Under the pieces are notes generated by a model. It did not search any database, was not told where the DNA came from, and saw only the letters and a program-made list of their open reading frames with translations. Shown piece by piece: positions 47,230 to 58,679 of a DNA stretch of 64,000 bases. This DNA is from CAVQAH01 sp963784195 (lineage in GTDB: Bacteria; Acidobacteriota; Vicinamibacteria; Vicinamibacterales; 2-12-FULL-66-21), in assembly GCA_963784195.1 (NCBI GenBank), contig CAWARA010000015.1, positions 1-64,000 of the forward strand, given 5' to 3'. The position numbers and the translations under genes were made by a program. Every line of letters begins with the position of its first letter. Position 1 is the first letter of the stretch.

Positions 47230-48072
47230 ATGCGAGTCCTCGTCACGGGAGCAAGAGGACGGCTGGGGTCGGAGATCGTCCGCGAGTTCTCACCTGACTG
47301 CGACGTCCATCCGCTCGATCGGCAGGCGCTCGACCTCACCGACTGTCGTGCGGTTCAACAGCGTGTCGAGGAGATCCATCCCGATGTCATCATCAATTGC
47401 GCGGCGTTCAACGACGTCGACGGTGCTCAGGATCGCGTCGTTGAAGCGCTCGGGGTGAACGCCTTTGGCGTGCTGGCGCTTTCGCAGGCCGCACATGGCG
47501 TCGGCTCCCGCCTGATTCATTACAGCACCGACTTCGTCTTCGACGGCGAGGCGGACGCGCCGTACACGGAGGCCGATTCGCCGAGCCCGCGCAGTTCGTA
47601 CGGACTCTCGAAGCTGCTCGGCGAGTGGTTCGCGCTCGAAGCCGTGCAAGCGTATGTCTTGAGGGTCGAAAGCCTCTTCGGTCACGTCACGGAGCAGCGG
47701 GGAAGCCTCGATGCGATTCTCTTGAACGTCCGCGGGGGACTGGACGTGCCGGTGTTCGTCGATCGCACGGTGTCACCAAGCTACACGGTGGATGTGGCAA
47801 AGGCGACGCGGGCGGTGATCGAGCGGAACGTCGCGCCTGGTCTGTATCACTGTGTGAATTCTGGCGCGGTGACGTGGAAGGGGATCGCCGAAGAGGTCGC
47901 GCGGCTCCTGGATCGCCCGCTGCGCATCAAGCCTCTGACGCTCGAATCGGCTCGCCTGAAGGCGCCGCGGCCACGTTACTGTGCGCTGTCGAACGCGAAG
48001 CTCGCGGCTGCAGGAATTGTGATGCCCGATTGGAAGGATGCGCTCGCCCGTTACCTTCGATCTTCCGGCTAA
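47230..48072 (+). CDS. RmlD-like sugar-nucleotide reductase (dTDP-4-dehydrorhamnose reductase family)
   Basis: A 280-residue extended SDR: MRVLVTGARGRLGSEIV (NAD(P) loop GxxGxxG), VIINCAAFNDVDGAQD, STDFVFDGEADAPYTE, and the catalytic SSYGLSKLLGEW (YxxxK). LRVESLFG follows, as in RmlD. The precise substrate is not certain because other rml genes are not in the window. Convergent 4-base overlap with the LhgO-like gene. Confidence 0.9.
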   Translation: MRVLVTGARGRLGSEIVREFSPDCDVHPLDRQALDLTDCRAVQQRVEEIHPDVIINCAAFNDVDGAQDRVVEALGVNAFGVLALSQAAHGVGSRLIHYSTDFVFDGEADAPYTEADSPSPRSSYGLSKLLGEWFALEAVQAYVLRVESLFGHVTEQRGSLDAILLNVRGGLDVPVFVDRTVSPSYTVDVAKATRAVIERNVAPGLYHCVNSGAVTWKGIAEEVARLLDRPLRIKPLTLESARLKAPRPRYCALSNAKLAAAGIVMPDWKDALARYLRSSG

Positions 48073-49172
48073 TCCAGAGTTTCGCGCACCAGCGCGGCCA
48101 GTCGTGTTGCGATGGCCAGGCACGATGTCAATCCTGGCGAATCGATGCCCGCGGCGTGAATCAGGCGCGGCTGCTGACGGTCACGCTGAATCATGAAGTC
48201 GGCGAAGCTTTCCTCGGGTGGATGGAGCTTTGCCCGGATGCCGCTGCCGCCGTACGACACGTCCTCATCGGTCAGCGATGGCAGCAGCAAGCGTCCGGAC
48301 TCGGCGAATTCTTCGAGCGGCAACCGGTCGTCTTCGTAGTCGTCTTTGCGGTCCTGATAACGGATCGTGGGTCCCAGCAACAGGTCACCGTCGGTGGTGC
48401 GCGTCAGGTGTACGCCCAGTCCATGCCCCGATGGATGAGGCAGCGGATAGACGAGGCCGTTGACCAGATGCTGACGGCTCCGCCGGACCTTCGCATATTC
48501 GCCGCGACACGGGTAGATCCGGTAGGGTTCGCCGCCGAAGCATGCAGAGACTTCATCTGCATACAGTCCGGCCGCATTGACGACCGTGCGTGCGACGACG
48601 GTTTCGCGCTCCATCGTGACCGTGAACCCATCGGCCGATGATGTTGCACCGATCGGGTGCGATCCGCGGGCGACGGCGGCGCCGTGTGTCTCCGCTTCGT
48701 GCAGCAGGGCGTTCACGAGGGCGGAAGCGTCGACACGGCCCGTATCCGGGGACCACAGCGCGGCGTGCGCGGCCACGTGGGGTTCGCGGGTCTTCACGAA
48801 GCTCTCGTCGACGATGGTCACCGCCTGGGCACCATTTGCCCGGGCGCGCGCGCAGAGCGATTCCAGCAGCGGAAGCTCCGAGTCGTGACGCGCGACGACG
48901 AGCTTGCCGCAGCGTTCGTGCGGAACGTCATGCGTGCGGCAGAAGTCGTACAGCAGCCAGAGCCCTTCGACGCAGAGCGCGGCTTTGAGTGAACCGGCGG
49001 GGTAGTACAAACCGGCATGGAGCACGCCGCTGTTGTGCGTGCTGGTCTCCATGCCGACACGCGGATGTCGCTCGACGACGGCGACGGAGTAGCCGAGACG
49101 GCTGAGCTGTGCAGCTGCGGCGAGGCCGGTCAACCCGGCCCCGACGATCAGTGTGTCGAAGGTGTCAGTCAC
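48069..49172 (-). CDS. lhgO: FAD-dependent oxidoreductase, L-2-hydroxyglutarate oxidase-like
   Basis: A 367-residue DAO-type flavoprotein: dinucleotide loop TLIVGAGLTGLAAAAQLSR, VERHPRVGMETSTHNSGVLHAGLYYP (a hallmark of LhgO), VVNAAGLYADEVS, GEYAKVRR, and C-terminal SPGLTSCLAIATRLA. It oxidises an L-2-hydroxy acid, passing electrons to the quinone pool by homology. It is oriented against the polysaccharide genes and probably unrelated to them. Confidence 0.88.
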   Translation of the reverse strand: MTDTFDTLIVGAGLTGLAAAAQLSRLGYSVAVVERHPRVGMETSTHNSGVLHAGLYYPAGSLKAALCVEGLWLLYDFCRTHDVPHERCGKLVVARHDSELPLLESLCARARANGAQAVTIVDESFVKTREPHVAAHAALWSPDTGRVDASALVNALLHEAETHGAAVARGSHPIGATSSADGFTVTMERETVVARTVVNAAGLYADEVSACFGGEPYRIYPCRGEYAKVRRSRQHLVNGLVYPLPHPSGHGLGVHLTRTTDGDLLLGPTIRYQDRKDDYEDDRLPLEEFAESGRLLLPSLTDEDVSYGGSGIRAKLHPPEESFADFMIQRDRQQPRLIHAAGIDSPGLTSCLAIATRLAALVRETLD

Positions 49173-49240
49173 GAGGCCGAACGCAGATCCGGGGATCGGA
49201 TCTGCCGGTGGATCATATATCGCGGACGCCGGCCGACGAC

Positions 49241-50363
49241 TCAGCGGGCGGTGATGCTTCGGAGATTCACATTGGTGACCGCTGTCGGGATCATCACCTG
49301 GTCACCGATCGTGCCCTTGAACGATACGCGCAGACCCTCGACGCGCATCGCGCTGTCGAGCGATGCCGGCCGGTACACGCGGCCGTCTTCTCCGGCGATG
49401 CCCCAGAACGTTTCGTTCATGCTGAAGACGCGCACTGTTCCGGTGGTGTTGACGCCGGGAACCGGCACCCATCCGCCCTTCTGGCACACACCGATCAGGC
49501 CGGCGACGCTGACAAACGGATCCGGAGTCGAGCACGAGCTCGAGCTCGAGTGCGATCCCATGCTCGAGGAGGCCAAGACGAGTCCCGGCGGCAGCCAGTT
49601 ACCTCTGTCGCAGGTGCCGCCGCCGAGCGTGACGAACGGATCCGGACCGACGCAGCTGGTCGTGTTCTGCATGCCTGGCGGCAGCCAGTTTCCTTCGAAG
49701 CAGTGTCCGCCACCCAGCGATGCGAATGGATCCGATCCGACGCACGCGGCGGGGCTCGATGGCGGTGCGGGAGCCGTCGGCGCTGGCGCGCCTGCGACCA
49801 CTCCTGTCATGCCTGGCGGCAGCCAGTTCCCGTTGACGCACGTGCCACCGCCCAGTACCTGAAAATGGATCTGAGCCGGAACATCCGCCCCATGATGGTG
49901 GCGGGGCTGGTGGCGCTGGAGGCGGCGCTGAACCGGTCGATGGCGCAAAGCCTGGAGGCAACCAGTTTCCGTTGGAACACGTTCCGCCTCCGAGCGACAC
50001 GAACGGATCGGACGTCACACAGCCCGCCGAAGATCCGCCCGAGGGAGCGCCGCCGCTGATGGTCGTCTGAAGATCAGGAGAAGGAGTGCTGCGCATCCCT
50101 GACGAGCTGTACGCGTAGACCCTGAAGTAGTAGGTGATCCCTTCGGAAAACCCGTAAATCGTCCACGACGTCGAGCCGCCCACGTCGATCAGCTGATGAT
50201 CCTGGCCGGGGGCGGTGCCGTATCCGATCAGGTATCCACCGAGATCGGGTTCGCTATTGGGGTCCCACGCCAGGGTGACCGACTGCGCCTCTGCTTGCGC
50301 GGCACCCAGGAAAAGGAACGCGCCAATGACACACCACCACCCGACCCGATAGAATTTCAGCAT
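49241..50363 (-). CDS. Secreted FN3 protein with five paired-Cys GNWLPPG repeats, one frameshift
   Basis: ATG 50363 opens a signal peptide (VIGAFLFLGAAQAEAQ). An FN3-like domain follows (VTLAWDPNSEPDLGGYLIGYG...GITYYFRVYAYSSSG). Then come five units with pattern C-x2-[SPT]DPF-x3-GGG-x-C-x2-GNWLPPG, separated by Pro/Ala linkers, the last diverged as GVCQKGGWVPVPG. The C-terminal domain is small and beta-rich (GTVRVFSMNETFWGIAGEDG, then FKGTIGDQVMIPTAV). The frame is lost at about 49,862 within unit 2 (SDPFS to QVLGGGTC), at a T4 run. Function unknown; probably surface-exposed. Confidence 0.75.
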
Positions 50364-50608
50364 GATTGTCCCGGTCAGCAAGTCACGTACCGGGAACGGT
50401 CGCCGTCGTTTTCGCGTGTTTTCCAGACTTTCGTCAGCTCTCTGGTGCAAAATTGTCAGTCGATTTCAATACTGAGATATCATCACCCTCGGTCGATGGA
50501 CGTTTTTGCCCGCCGTGTGTGAGAATTTCACGCCCGTGCACTTTGCTTGCGTTCGCTCAGAAGCGCCGTATTTTGCCGCGTAAAGGAGTTCGGCTCTAGA
50601 TTTTCCAA

Positions 50609-51604
50609 ATGCGCAAACGTGCAATTATCACAGGGGTCACCGGCCAGGATGGCTCGTATCTGGCTGAATTGCTGCTCGAAAAAGGGTACGACGTCTACGG
50701 TGTCGTTCGTCGGGCCAGCGCGGCAAATTATTGGCGCATCGAATCGATCCTCGATCGAATCCACATTCGACCGGCGGATCTGCTGGACCAGCTCTCGCTC
50801 ATCCGAGTTATAGAGGAAGTCAAGCCGCACGAGTTGTACAACCTCGCCGCGATGTCGTTCGTGCCGGCCTCGTGGGACCAGCCGATGCTGACGGGTGAGT
50901 TCAACTCGCAGGGCGTGACGCGCGTGCTGGAAGCGGTGCGGCAGGTCGACCCGAAGATTCGCATCTACCAGGCTTCGTCGAGCGAAATGTACGGCAAGGT
51001 GCGAGAGGTGCCGCAGACGGAGCTGACACCGTTCTATCCGCGCAGCCCGTATGGCGTCTCGAAGGTCTTCGCCCACTACATCACGGTCAACTACCGCGAG
51101 AGCTACGATCTTTTCGCGGTATCGGGCATCCTGTTCAATCACGAGTCACCCAGACGCGGTCTGGAGTTCGTGACGCGCAAGGTGACGGATGGCGTCGCGC
51201 GCATCAAGCTCGGCCTTGCCGACTCGCTCGGGCTCGGCAACCTCGACGCGCAGCGCGACTGGGGATTCGCGGGCGATTACGTCAAGGCCATGTGGCTGAT
51301 GCTGCAGCAGGATCGCGCCGATGACTACGTCATCGCGACCGGCGTCAGCCACTCAGTGCGCGAGCTGGTCGAGGTAGCGTTCGGTCACGTGAACCTCGAC
51401 TGGCGTCAGTACGTCAAGCAGGATCCGCGATTCCTTCGACCCGCCGAGGTCGATCATCTGATCGGGGATTCATCGAAAGCGCGCAGCGCGCTGGGCTGGC
51501 GCCCCGAGGTGGACTTCGAGGGCCTTATCCGCATGATGGTCGACGCGGATTTGGAGAGGTTGTCGCGCAATACGCGAACGACCGCCGGCCTGGAAACTCG
51601 CTGA
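50609..51604 (+). CDS. gmd: GDP-mannose 4,6-dehydratase
   Basis: A 331-residue SDR that makes GDP-4-keto-6-deoxymannose, the precursor for GDP-fucose, GDP-rhamnose or related sugars. Motifs: ITGVTGQDGSYLAELLLEKG, YQASSSEMYG, PRSPYGVSKVFAHYITVNYRE (YxxxK), and NHESPRRGLEFVTRKVT. C-terminal DSSKARSALGWRPEVDF. The downstream partner (GDP-fucose synthase or Rmd) is not adjacent. The 245-bp gap before it, shared with the divergent repeat-protein gene, should hold both promoters. Confidence 0.94.
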   Translation: MRKRAIITGVTGQDGSYLAELLLEKGYDVYGVVRRASAANYWRIESILDRIHIRPADLLDQLSLIRVIEEVKPHELYNLAAMSFVPASWDQPMLTGEFNSQGVTRVLEAVRQVDPKIRIYQASSSEMYGKVREVPQTELTPFYPRSPYGVSKVFAHYITVNYRESYDLFAVSGILFNHESPRRGLEFVTRKVTDGVARIKLGLADSLGLGNLDAQRDWGFAGDYVKAMWLMLQQDRADDYVIATGVSHSVRELVEVAFGHVNLDWRQYVKQDPRFLRPAEVDHLIGDSSKARSALGWRPEVDFEGLIRMMVDADLERLSRNTRTTAGLETR

Positions 51605-51659
51605 GCGCCCCGGCAGCCGTGCGGTTCTCACGCCGCAACGGGCCTGCAATCGAAAGCCG

Positions 51660-53508
51660 ATGCGAAATCGCTACGTCCTCCTGATCGACCTGCCGTTGAT
51701 TTTCCTCGCGGCGTGTGGCGCATTCCTGCTTCGCTTCGACTGGTTCTTCGCCACGACCCGTCCCGAGTGGGTGCCCTTTCTGGTGATCGCCCTGGTCCTG
51801 AAGCCGATGATCTTCATGGCCTTCGGCCTGTACGGGCGGTATTGGATGTACGCCACCGCCAACGACCTGGTCGTCGTCGTCATGGGAGTGACCGCCGCCT
51901 CGGGCGTGCTCGCGTTGCTCGTCGGGATCGGCATGACGACGCATGCGATCCGGGAGTTCTCGCGCTCGGTGATGCTCATCGACTGGCTGCTGACGATTGT
52001 GGCCATCGGCGGTCTGCGGTTCGGAATCCGACTGCTGAACGATCGTCACATGGTTCGTATCGGCTCGCAGTCGGGGCCGCGACGGAACCTTCTGGTGGTT
52101 GGAGCCGGCGCTGCCGGCGCCGCCGTGCTGCGCGAGATTCAACGGAATCCAGGGCTGAGCTTGCGTCCTGTGGGACTTCTGGACGATGACCGCGTGAAGC
52201 GTGGCAAGCGCATTCACGGCGTTCGCGTCCTGGGCAACATCGAGACGCTGCCGGCCATGATCGTCACGCACACGGTGCAGGATGTGATCATTGCCATGCC
52301 GACGGCGCCAGGGCCGGTGATCAGAAGCGTCGCGCAAGCCTGCGCCGCGGCCGGCGTCGTCTCGCGCACGGTGCCCGGCATGTTCGAGCTGCTCGACGGA
52401 CAGGGTGACCATCAACCGTCTGCGCGACGTCGACGTATCAGACCTGCTGCGCCGCCCCGAGATTCTCGGGCCCGTCGACACCGCTTCGTACGTGACCGGT
52501 CAGACAGTGCTGGTGACCGGCGCCGGCGGCAGTATCGGCCTCGAGCTCTCGCGGCAGGTCGCGCATGCGCGGCCGAGGCAGCTGATTCTTCTCGGTCATG
52601 GCGAGAACAGCCTGTTCGAGGCGGAGCATCAGTTGCGGACGGCGTTCCGCGACGTCAGCTTCACGACGGTCGTCGCCGACGTGCGCGATCGCGATCGCGT
52701 GCAGCAGGTCTTCAAGCGGCACCGGCCGGACATCGTCTTCCACGCGGCGGCGCACAAGCACGTGCCGATGATGGAACAGAACCCGGAGGAGGCGATCACG
52801 AACAACGTGCTCGGCACGTCGCACGTCGTGACGGCCGCGCTCGACAACGGGACGTCGCGGTTCATCCTGATCTCGACCGACAAGGCGGTGGAGCCGCGCA
52901 ACCTCATGGGTGCGTCCAAGCGCGTCGCCGAGCAGATCGTGATGCAGGCGGCGCGGCGATGGGGCCGGTCGTTCGCCGTGGTGCGCTTCGGAAACGTCCT
53001 GGGCAGCCGGGGCAGTGTGGTCCCGTTCTTCAAACGGCAGATCGCGGCCGGCGGGCCGGTGACGGTCACCCACAAGGACGTCACCCGTTTCTTCATGACG
53101 ATTCCGGAGGCCGTGCACCTGGTGCTCCAGGCATGCGGCATGTCCCGGGGCGGGGAGCTGTTCGTCCTGAACATGGGCCGTCCGGTGAAAATTGCTGACC
53201 TGGCCCAGGACCTGATCGCCCTGTCGGGGTTCTCGACCGAGGAGATCGAGATTGTGTTTACGGGTTTGCGTCCTGGAGAGAAACTGGATGAGCGGCTCTG
53301 GGACAGCGGCGCGACCGTCGATGCGACCGCCCACCCGGACATCATGCGCGTGATCGAGCCAGCAGAGGGTGTTGCCTCGGTTCCGCTCGAGCGATTCGCC
53401 GCCGCCGCTCGGGGCGGAAACCGGCTCGAGATCGACATGCTGCTGGCGCAGCAAGTGTCGAGCTACGTACCGTCACCGGAGGTCGCGCCAAAGATCGGCG
53501 TCGACTGA
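51660..53508 (+). CDS. CapD/FlaA1-like membrane nucleotide-sugar 4,6-dehydratase, one frameshift
   Basis: About 616 residues after repair. The N-terminal frame has four membrane helices (YVLLIDLPLIFLAACGAFLL, VPFLVIALVLKPMIFMAFG and others) and a CoA-binding-like Rossmann domain (LLVVGAGAAGAAVLREIQ). An extra G near 52,403-52,405 shifts the frame (LLDGQ then VTINRLRDV). The C-terminal frame has the catalytic SDR: VTGAGGSIGLELSRQV, HAAAHKHVPMMEQNP, STDKAVEPRNLMGASKRVAE (MxxxK variant), and FGNVLGSRGSVVPFF. This family makes 4-keto-6-deoxy HexNAc from UDP-GlcNAc, commonly for the first sugar of a capsule or EPS unit. Uncorrected frames end at 53198 and 53508. Confidence 0.92.
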
Positions 53509-53528
53509 GGGTCTATTATCTACAGCCG

Positions 53529-54432
53529 ATGTTCTTCAGCGCTGCTCGCAGCGGCCTGCCTGTTCGCGTCGGTGATCGGCGTCGCGATTTTCGTCCGAGT
53601 GGCGTCACATCCTCGCTGGCTGGACGTGCCAAACGAACGCAGCTCGCACGATGTGCCAACGCCGCGCGGTGCGGGTCTCGTCATCGTCGTCGTGGTTTCG
53701 GCGGCAATGGCCTGGGCGGCGGCTGTGGGTCTCGTCCGCCTCGACGCGACGGCCGGCGCGGCGTTGGTGATTGCCGGGATCAGTGCCATAGACGACGTCC
53801 GCTCACTTCCGAGCTGGCTGCGGCTGCTCGTGCATCTGGCGTGCGCGGTGATCGTCGTCATGACCGTGAGAGGTCCCGGCGGAACCGTTTTGACTCTTCC
53901 GGTAATGATCATCGCGGTCGTGTGGGTTGTCGGGCTGACCAATGCCTACAATTTCATGGACGGCATCGACGGGATTAGCGGCGCGCAGGCGGTTGTCGCT
54001 GGTGTAGCGTTCACGCTGGCGGCGTTGAAAGGCGGCCTGACGGGGACGGCCGTGTGCGCCATAGCGATCGCCTCGGCCAGTGGGGGCTTCCTGATACACA
54101 ACTGGTCGCCCGCGCGGGTGTTCATGGGCGACGTCGGCAGTGCATTCCTCGGCTTCTCGTTCGCGGTCATGGGTCTGCAGATCGCGGCGTGGTCTCCGTC
54201 GGCGGCCCTCGCGGCCGCGCTGTCGCTGTGGCCGTTCATTCTCGATACAACGCTGACCTTCCTGCGACGGGCGTTCCGTGGCGAAAACGTTCTTCAATCG
54301 CATCGCTCGCATGTGTATCAGCGTCTGGTGATCGCGGGATGGTCGCATTCGCGCGTGACGGTGCTCTACGCACTGACGGCGGCGCTGGGGGCGTTGGCCG
54401 GCCTGGCGTGGGTGCTTCGCATCGGCCGGTAG
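53529..54432 (+). CDS. WecA/TagO-like undecaprenyl-phosphate sugar-1-phosphate transferase
   Basis: An integral membrane enzyme (about 300 residues) that starts glycan assembly by loading HexNAc-1-P onto undecaprenyl phosphate. Motifs: DVPNERSSHDVPTPRGAGL, the Asp pair in ISAIDDVRSL, NAYNFMDGIDGISG, FMGDVGSAFLGF, and LRRAFRGENVLQSHRSHVYQ. The clean frame starts at GTG 53572, but that would remove the first helix. ATG 53529 reads MFFSA and one missing base at about 53,541-53,545 would continue as LLAAACLFASVIGVAIFVRV, so a sequencing indel is likely. It lies 20 bp after the dehydratase stop, consistent with supply of its own substrate. Confidence 0.88.
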
Positions 54433-54522
54433 CCTGACCGGGCTGCCCGCCAGGCGCCGCCGCCGGCGTCGGGTCGGTGGATGATATGCTGCAAATCTTC
54501 GACGTGCCCCGCACAAGTCCGC

Positions 54523-56683
54523 ATGAAACAGGTTCTCCAGTCGCTGCAGACCTCTGAGCTCCTCGTCGCCGAGGTTCCGGTTCCGCAGGTCCCAGACAAC
54601 GGCGTCCTCGTCAGGTCAATCGCGTCGCTCGTCTCTGCGGGCACCGAGCGGATGGTGCTGGAGTTCGCGAAGAAGAACCTGCTGCAGAAGGCGCGCTCCC
54701 GTCCTGAGCTGGTTCGGCAGGTGCTTCAACGCGCGCGTCGCGAGGGGATCGTCTCCACATTCGAGGCGGTCTCGCGGCGCCTCGGCGAGCCGATGCCGCT
54801 CGGCTATTCGCTGGTTGGCGAAGTGGTCGACGTCGGTGCGAACACCCGTGGCGCCGCGGTCGGGGATCTGGTGGCCTGCGCCGGGGCCGGTGTTGCGAAC
54901 CATGCGGAGTTCGTAGCCGTACCTCAGCATCTCTTCGCTACGCTGCCGCCAGGCTTCGCGGACGCTGCGCCCGTCGAGCATGCGGCGTTCGCGACGTTGG
55001 GCGCGATCGCGCTGCACGGGTTCCGACTGGCCGAGCCCCAGATCGGCTCGCGCGTCGCGGTGCTTGGCCTGGGCTTGCTCGGACAACTCGCCGTGCAGAT
55101 AGCCAACGCGGCTGGTTGTCAGGTGTTTGGTGTCGACCTCGATCCCGCCCGGGTGTCGCTCGCGCTGGAGCATGGGGCAGGGGCGAGCGTCCGAAGCGAG
55201 GCGGAAGATCGGGGTGACGCGTTCTCCCGGGGTGCAGGCTTCGACGTCGTTCTCATCGCCGCCGATACGTCGAGCAACGACCCGATCCTGCTCGCCGCGC
55301 AGCTCGCGCGGGATCGCGCTCATGTGATCGCGCTCGGCTCATGCGACCTGTCGTTACCGCGGAAGGCCTTCTTTTCGAAGGAGCTGCATTTCCAGGTCTC
55401 GCGATCCTATGGCCCCGGCCGGTACGATCCCGACTACGAGATACACGGCAGGGACTATCCGATCGGCTACGTTCGCTGGACGGAACAGCGAAACCTTGCC
55501 GCATTCGTCGAGCTGCTCGCGACGCGCAAGGTCTCGGTGGGCCGTTTGATCACGCATCGATTCGACGTCTCCGCTGCCCCGCACGCCTACGAAGTCATTG
55601 CGGGACAGTCCAAGGAACCCTCGCTCGGCGTGCTGCTGACCTATCCGCAGGATGCGCCGCTGACGAGACGCGTCGACCACACCCGCGTGACGACACGGCC
55701 CGCTCGTGGGCAGACGCTGGGGATCAGCGTCATCGGCTCCGGTTTGTTCGCGAGCACGACATTGATCCCCGCGCTGAAACAGCTTCCTGAGGTGCGTTTG
55801 CGCGGGCTGGTCAGTGCGCAAGGCCTGAGCGCGCAGACGCTGGGTCGCTCGTCTGGCTTCGCGTTCAGTGCCACGAGCGTCGCGGAAGCGCTGAACGACA
55901 CCGAGACCGATCTCGTGTTCATCCTGACGCGACATCACCTGCATGCCAGTGCAGGTCGTGGAGGCACTCGAAGCGGGAAAACATGTGTTCGTCGAGAAGC
56001 CTCTGTGCCTGACGGCTGAGCAACTCGAGCGGATTCAGGCGGTTCACGAACAGAGGCCCGATCGACTGGTCATGGTTGGTTTCAATCGCCGCTTCGCCCC
56101 GCTCGCTGAGCGGATGCGTACGTTCATGGACACGGGCGAGCCACGACTGATGACGTATCGTGTGAACGCCGGATATCTTCCGCCCGATCACTGGACGCAC
56201 GATCCGGATCAGGGTGGCGGACGGTTGCTCGGCGAGGGCTGCCACTTCATGGATTTTGCGAACTGGCTTCAGGGTGAGGGTCCGGTGCAGGTGTTTGCCC
56301 GGGCGGCCTCGGACGCAGGCAAATACCGCCAGGACAATTTCGTGGTGACGCTCACGTATCCTTCAGGCGGCATTGCGTCGGTCATTTACGCAGCGAGCGG
56401 GGACCGGAACGCGGGTAAGGAACGCATCGAAACCTTCTCGGCTGGTCGAACGGCTATTCTGGACGACTTCAGGACGCTGGAGCTCCATCGTCAGGGGAAG
56501 GTTCAGCGCACGCGCGAGCGCCTGAAATCCGACAAGGGACACGTCGAGGAATGCCGGCGGTTCCTGCAGGCCGTTCGGACGGGCGGCGCCGCGCCGATCG
56601 CCTTCGAGGACCTGGCAATCAGCACGCGGACCGCCCTGGCGGCGGCTGAGAGCCTGGCGACAGGGGAACCCGTTCGCCTGTAG
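54523..56683 (+). CDS. Bi-domain oxidoreductase (zinc-type dehydrogenase fused to Gfo/Idh/MocA), one frameshift
   Basis: About 720 residues after repair. The N-terminal half is MDR/alcohol-dehydrogenase-like (SAGTERMVLEFAKKNLLQKA, VAVLGLGLLGQLAVQIANAAG); it ends near residue 370. A second dinucleotide domain follows (LGISVIGSGLFASTTLIPAL), then after an indel at 55,945-55,955 the Gfo/Idh/MocA catalytic half (VVEALEAGKHVFVEKPLCLT with the EKP motif, GFNRRFAPLAERM). ATG 54523 fits the family start (MKQVLQSLQTSE). Such fusions recur in capsule/EPS loci beside heparinase-like genes, as here; the sugar substrate is not known. Confidence 0.92.
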
Positions 56684-56710
56684 GCCGCCGCGGAGGAAAC
56701 GTATCGAATC

Positions 56711-58679
56711 ATGTGTGGCATCTGTGGTCTGGTTGGCCGCGTAGAGACGGAAGCGGTCGAGCGGATGAACGCGTTGGTGGCGCATCGCGGTCCGGACGAC
56801 CATGATCTGTACGTCGACCGGTCGTCGAACGTGGTGCTCGGCCACCGTCGTCTCGCGATTATCGACCTCTCGCCGGCGGGGAAGCAGCCGATGCGAAACG
56901 ATGACGGTTCTCTGGTCATCGTGTTCAATGGCGAAATCTACAACTATCGCGAGTTGAGGGCGCGGCTCGCCTCACGCGGCGTTCGCTTCCGATCGAACAG
57001 CGATACCGAAGTCATCCTGAAACTCTACGAGGCGGAAGGCGCTGACAGCGTCAAGGCGCTCAACGGCATATTCGCCCTGGCCATCTGGGACGCGAAGCGA
57101 GACACCTTGTTTCTTGCTCGCGATCACTTCGGCATCAAACCGCTCTACTACGTCGAGAGAAACGGTTGGCTGGCATTCGCGTCCGAAGCGAAAGCGTTGT
57201 TTGCCGTGCCGGGAATACATCCGGAGATAGAGACCGGCGCTCTTGATCTCTATTTCACGTTCCTCTGGACGCCTGACCCGCTGACGCTGTTCAAGGGCGT
57301 GCACAAGCTGCCGGCCGGACACTACGCGGAATGGCGAGGCGGGCAGCTGCGTCTTGTGCGTTTCTGGGACCTCACCTTTCCCACGGCTCGTTCTGCAGCG
57401 CCGGTTTCCCCAGATGCGCTGGCGGCCGAGTTCCGCTCCCGGTTCGGGGATGCCGTCGAGCGCCAGCTGGTCAGCGACGTGCCTGTTGGCGCGTTCCTGA
57501 GTGCGGGACTCGATTCGAGCGCGATCGTCGCAGAAATGGCACAGCGTTCGCGACGACCCGTCCGGACCTACACGATCGCGTTTCACCCGAGACATCGTCG
57601 CGGAGAGGTGACGCTCGACGATCCTGAGGTCGCGCGTCGCACAGCGGAGAGGCTCGGCTGCGAGCATTCGGAAATCGTGGTGGACCCCGACGTGGCTCAG
57701 TTGCTGCCGCGGCTGGTCTGGCACATGGACGACCCGACGGCCGATCCTGCGATCGTCATGGCGTATCTGGTCAGCCGCGAAGCGCGGCGGCAGGTCACCG
57801 TGCTGTTGTCGGGCATCGGTGGGGACGAAATGCTCGGCGGGTACCGCAAGTATCTCGCGTCGCTCGACGCCGTGCGCTATCAGCGCCTGCCGTCGTTCGT
57901 GCGGACGGGCGTGCTCGATCCGATGTTTCAACATGCGCCGGCGCGGCCGGGGACGCGTTGGGGAGGATACGGGCGGTTGCTTCGCAAGTGGGGGCGGAGC
58001 GCCTCGCTTCCGCCGCGCGAACAGTTCATCTCGAACGCGACCTACATGCCGGCGGGGGATCGTGCGGCGCTCTTTGCCTCGACTGTGCTGGCTGACGCCC
58101 ACTCGCAATCAGTCAACCGGTTTCATGAAGAGGCGTTCGAGCGGGTCTCAGGAGCGGACTGGCTGCATCAGATGCTGTACGTCGACTCCAAGTTGTTCAT
58201 GCCATCGCTCAACCTCGCCTACAACGACAAGATGAGCATGGCGTCGAGCGTTGAGGTGCGGGTGCCCTTTCCTCGATTGGGAGCTGGCGGAATGGCTGGC
58301 GCACGACGTGCCCGCAGAGATGAAGATCCACGGGCGCGTCACGAAGCACCTGCTCCGCAAGGCATACGGCGACATTCTCCTGCCAGAGGTCGTCAACGGC
58401 CGAAAGGCGGGCTTCGGCGCGCCGATCGGTTACTGGTTGCTGAACGATTTGCGGGGGATGGTCGACGATCTGCTCCACCGCGACAGAGTCCGGCGGCGTG
58501 GCCTCTTCAAGCCTGATGTCGTCGAATCGTGGGTTCGAGAGCAGCGTGCCGGCAGTGTCGAACGCAGCTGGAACGTCTGGCAGCTGCTCACGTTCGAGTT
58601 GTGGATGGAGGCATTCTTCGACGGGGCCCCCGGGGCTGCGTTCGAGCCGCAGAGCCCCGCGGGCTACGCCCTCACTTGA
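56711..58679 (+). CDS. asnB: Asparagine synthase (glutamine-hydrolysing), one frameshift
   Basis: About 655 residues after repair. N-terminal glutaminase with the Cys2 nucleophile (MCGICGLVGRVE), GEIYNYRELR and DHFGIKPLYY; C-terminal synthetase with the PPi loop LSAGLDSSAIVAEM, LLSGIGGDEMLGGYRKY and DKMSMASSVEVRVPF. An extra C at 58,271/58,272 breaks the frame after VPF; the next frame restores LDWELAEWLAHDVP and MKIHGRVTKHLLRKAYGD. In polysaccharide loci such enzymes often amidate uronic acids rather than make asparagine. It ends with an 8-base convergent overlap with the methyltransferase gene. Confidence 0.93.
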
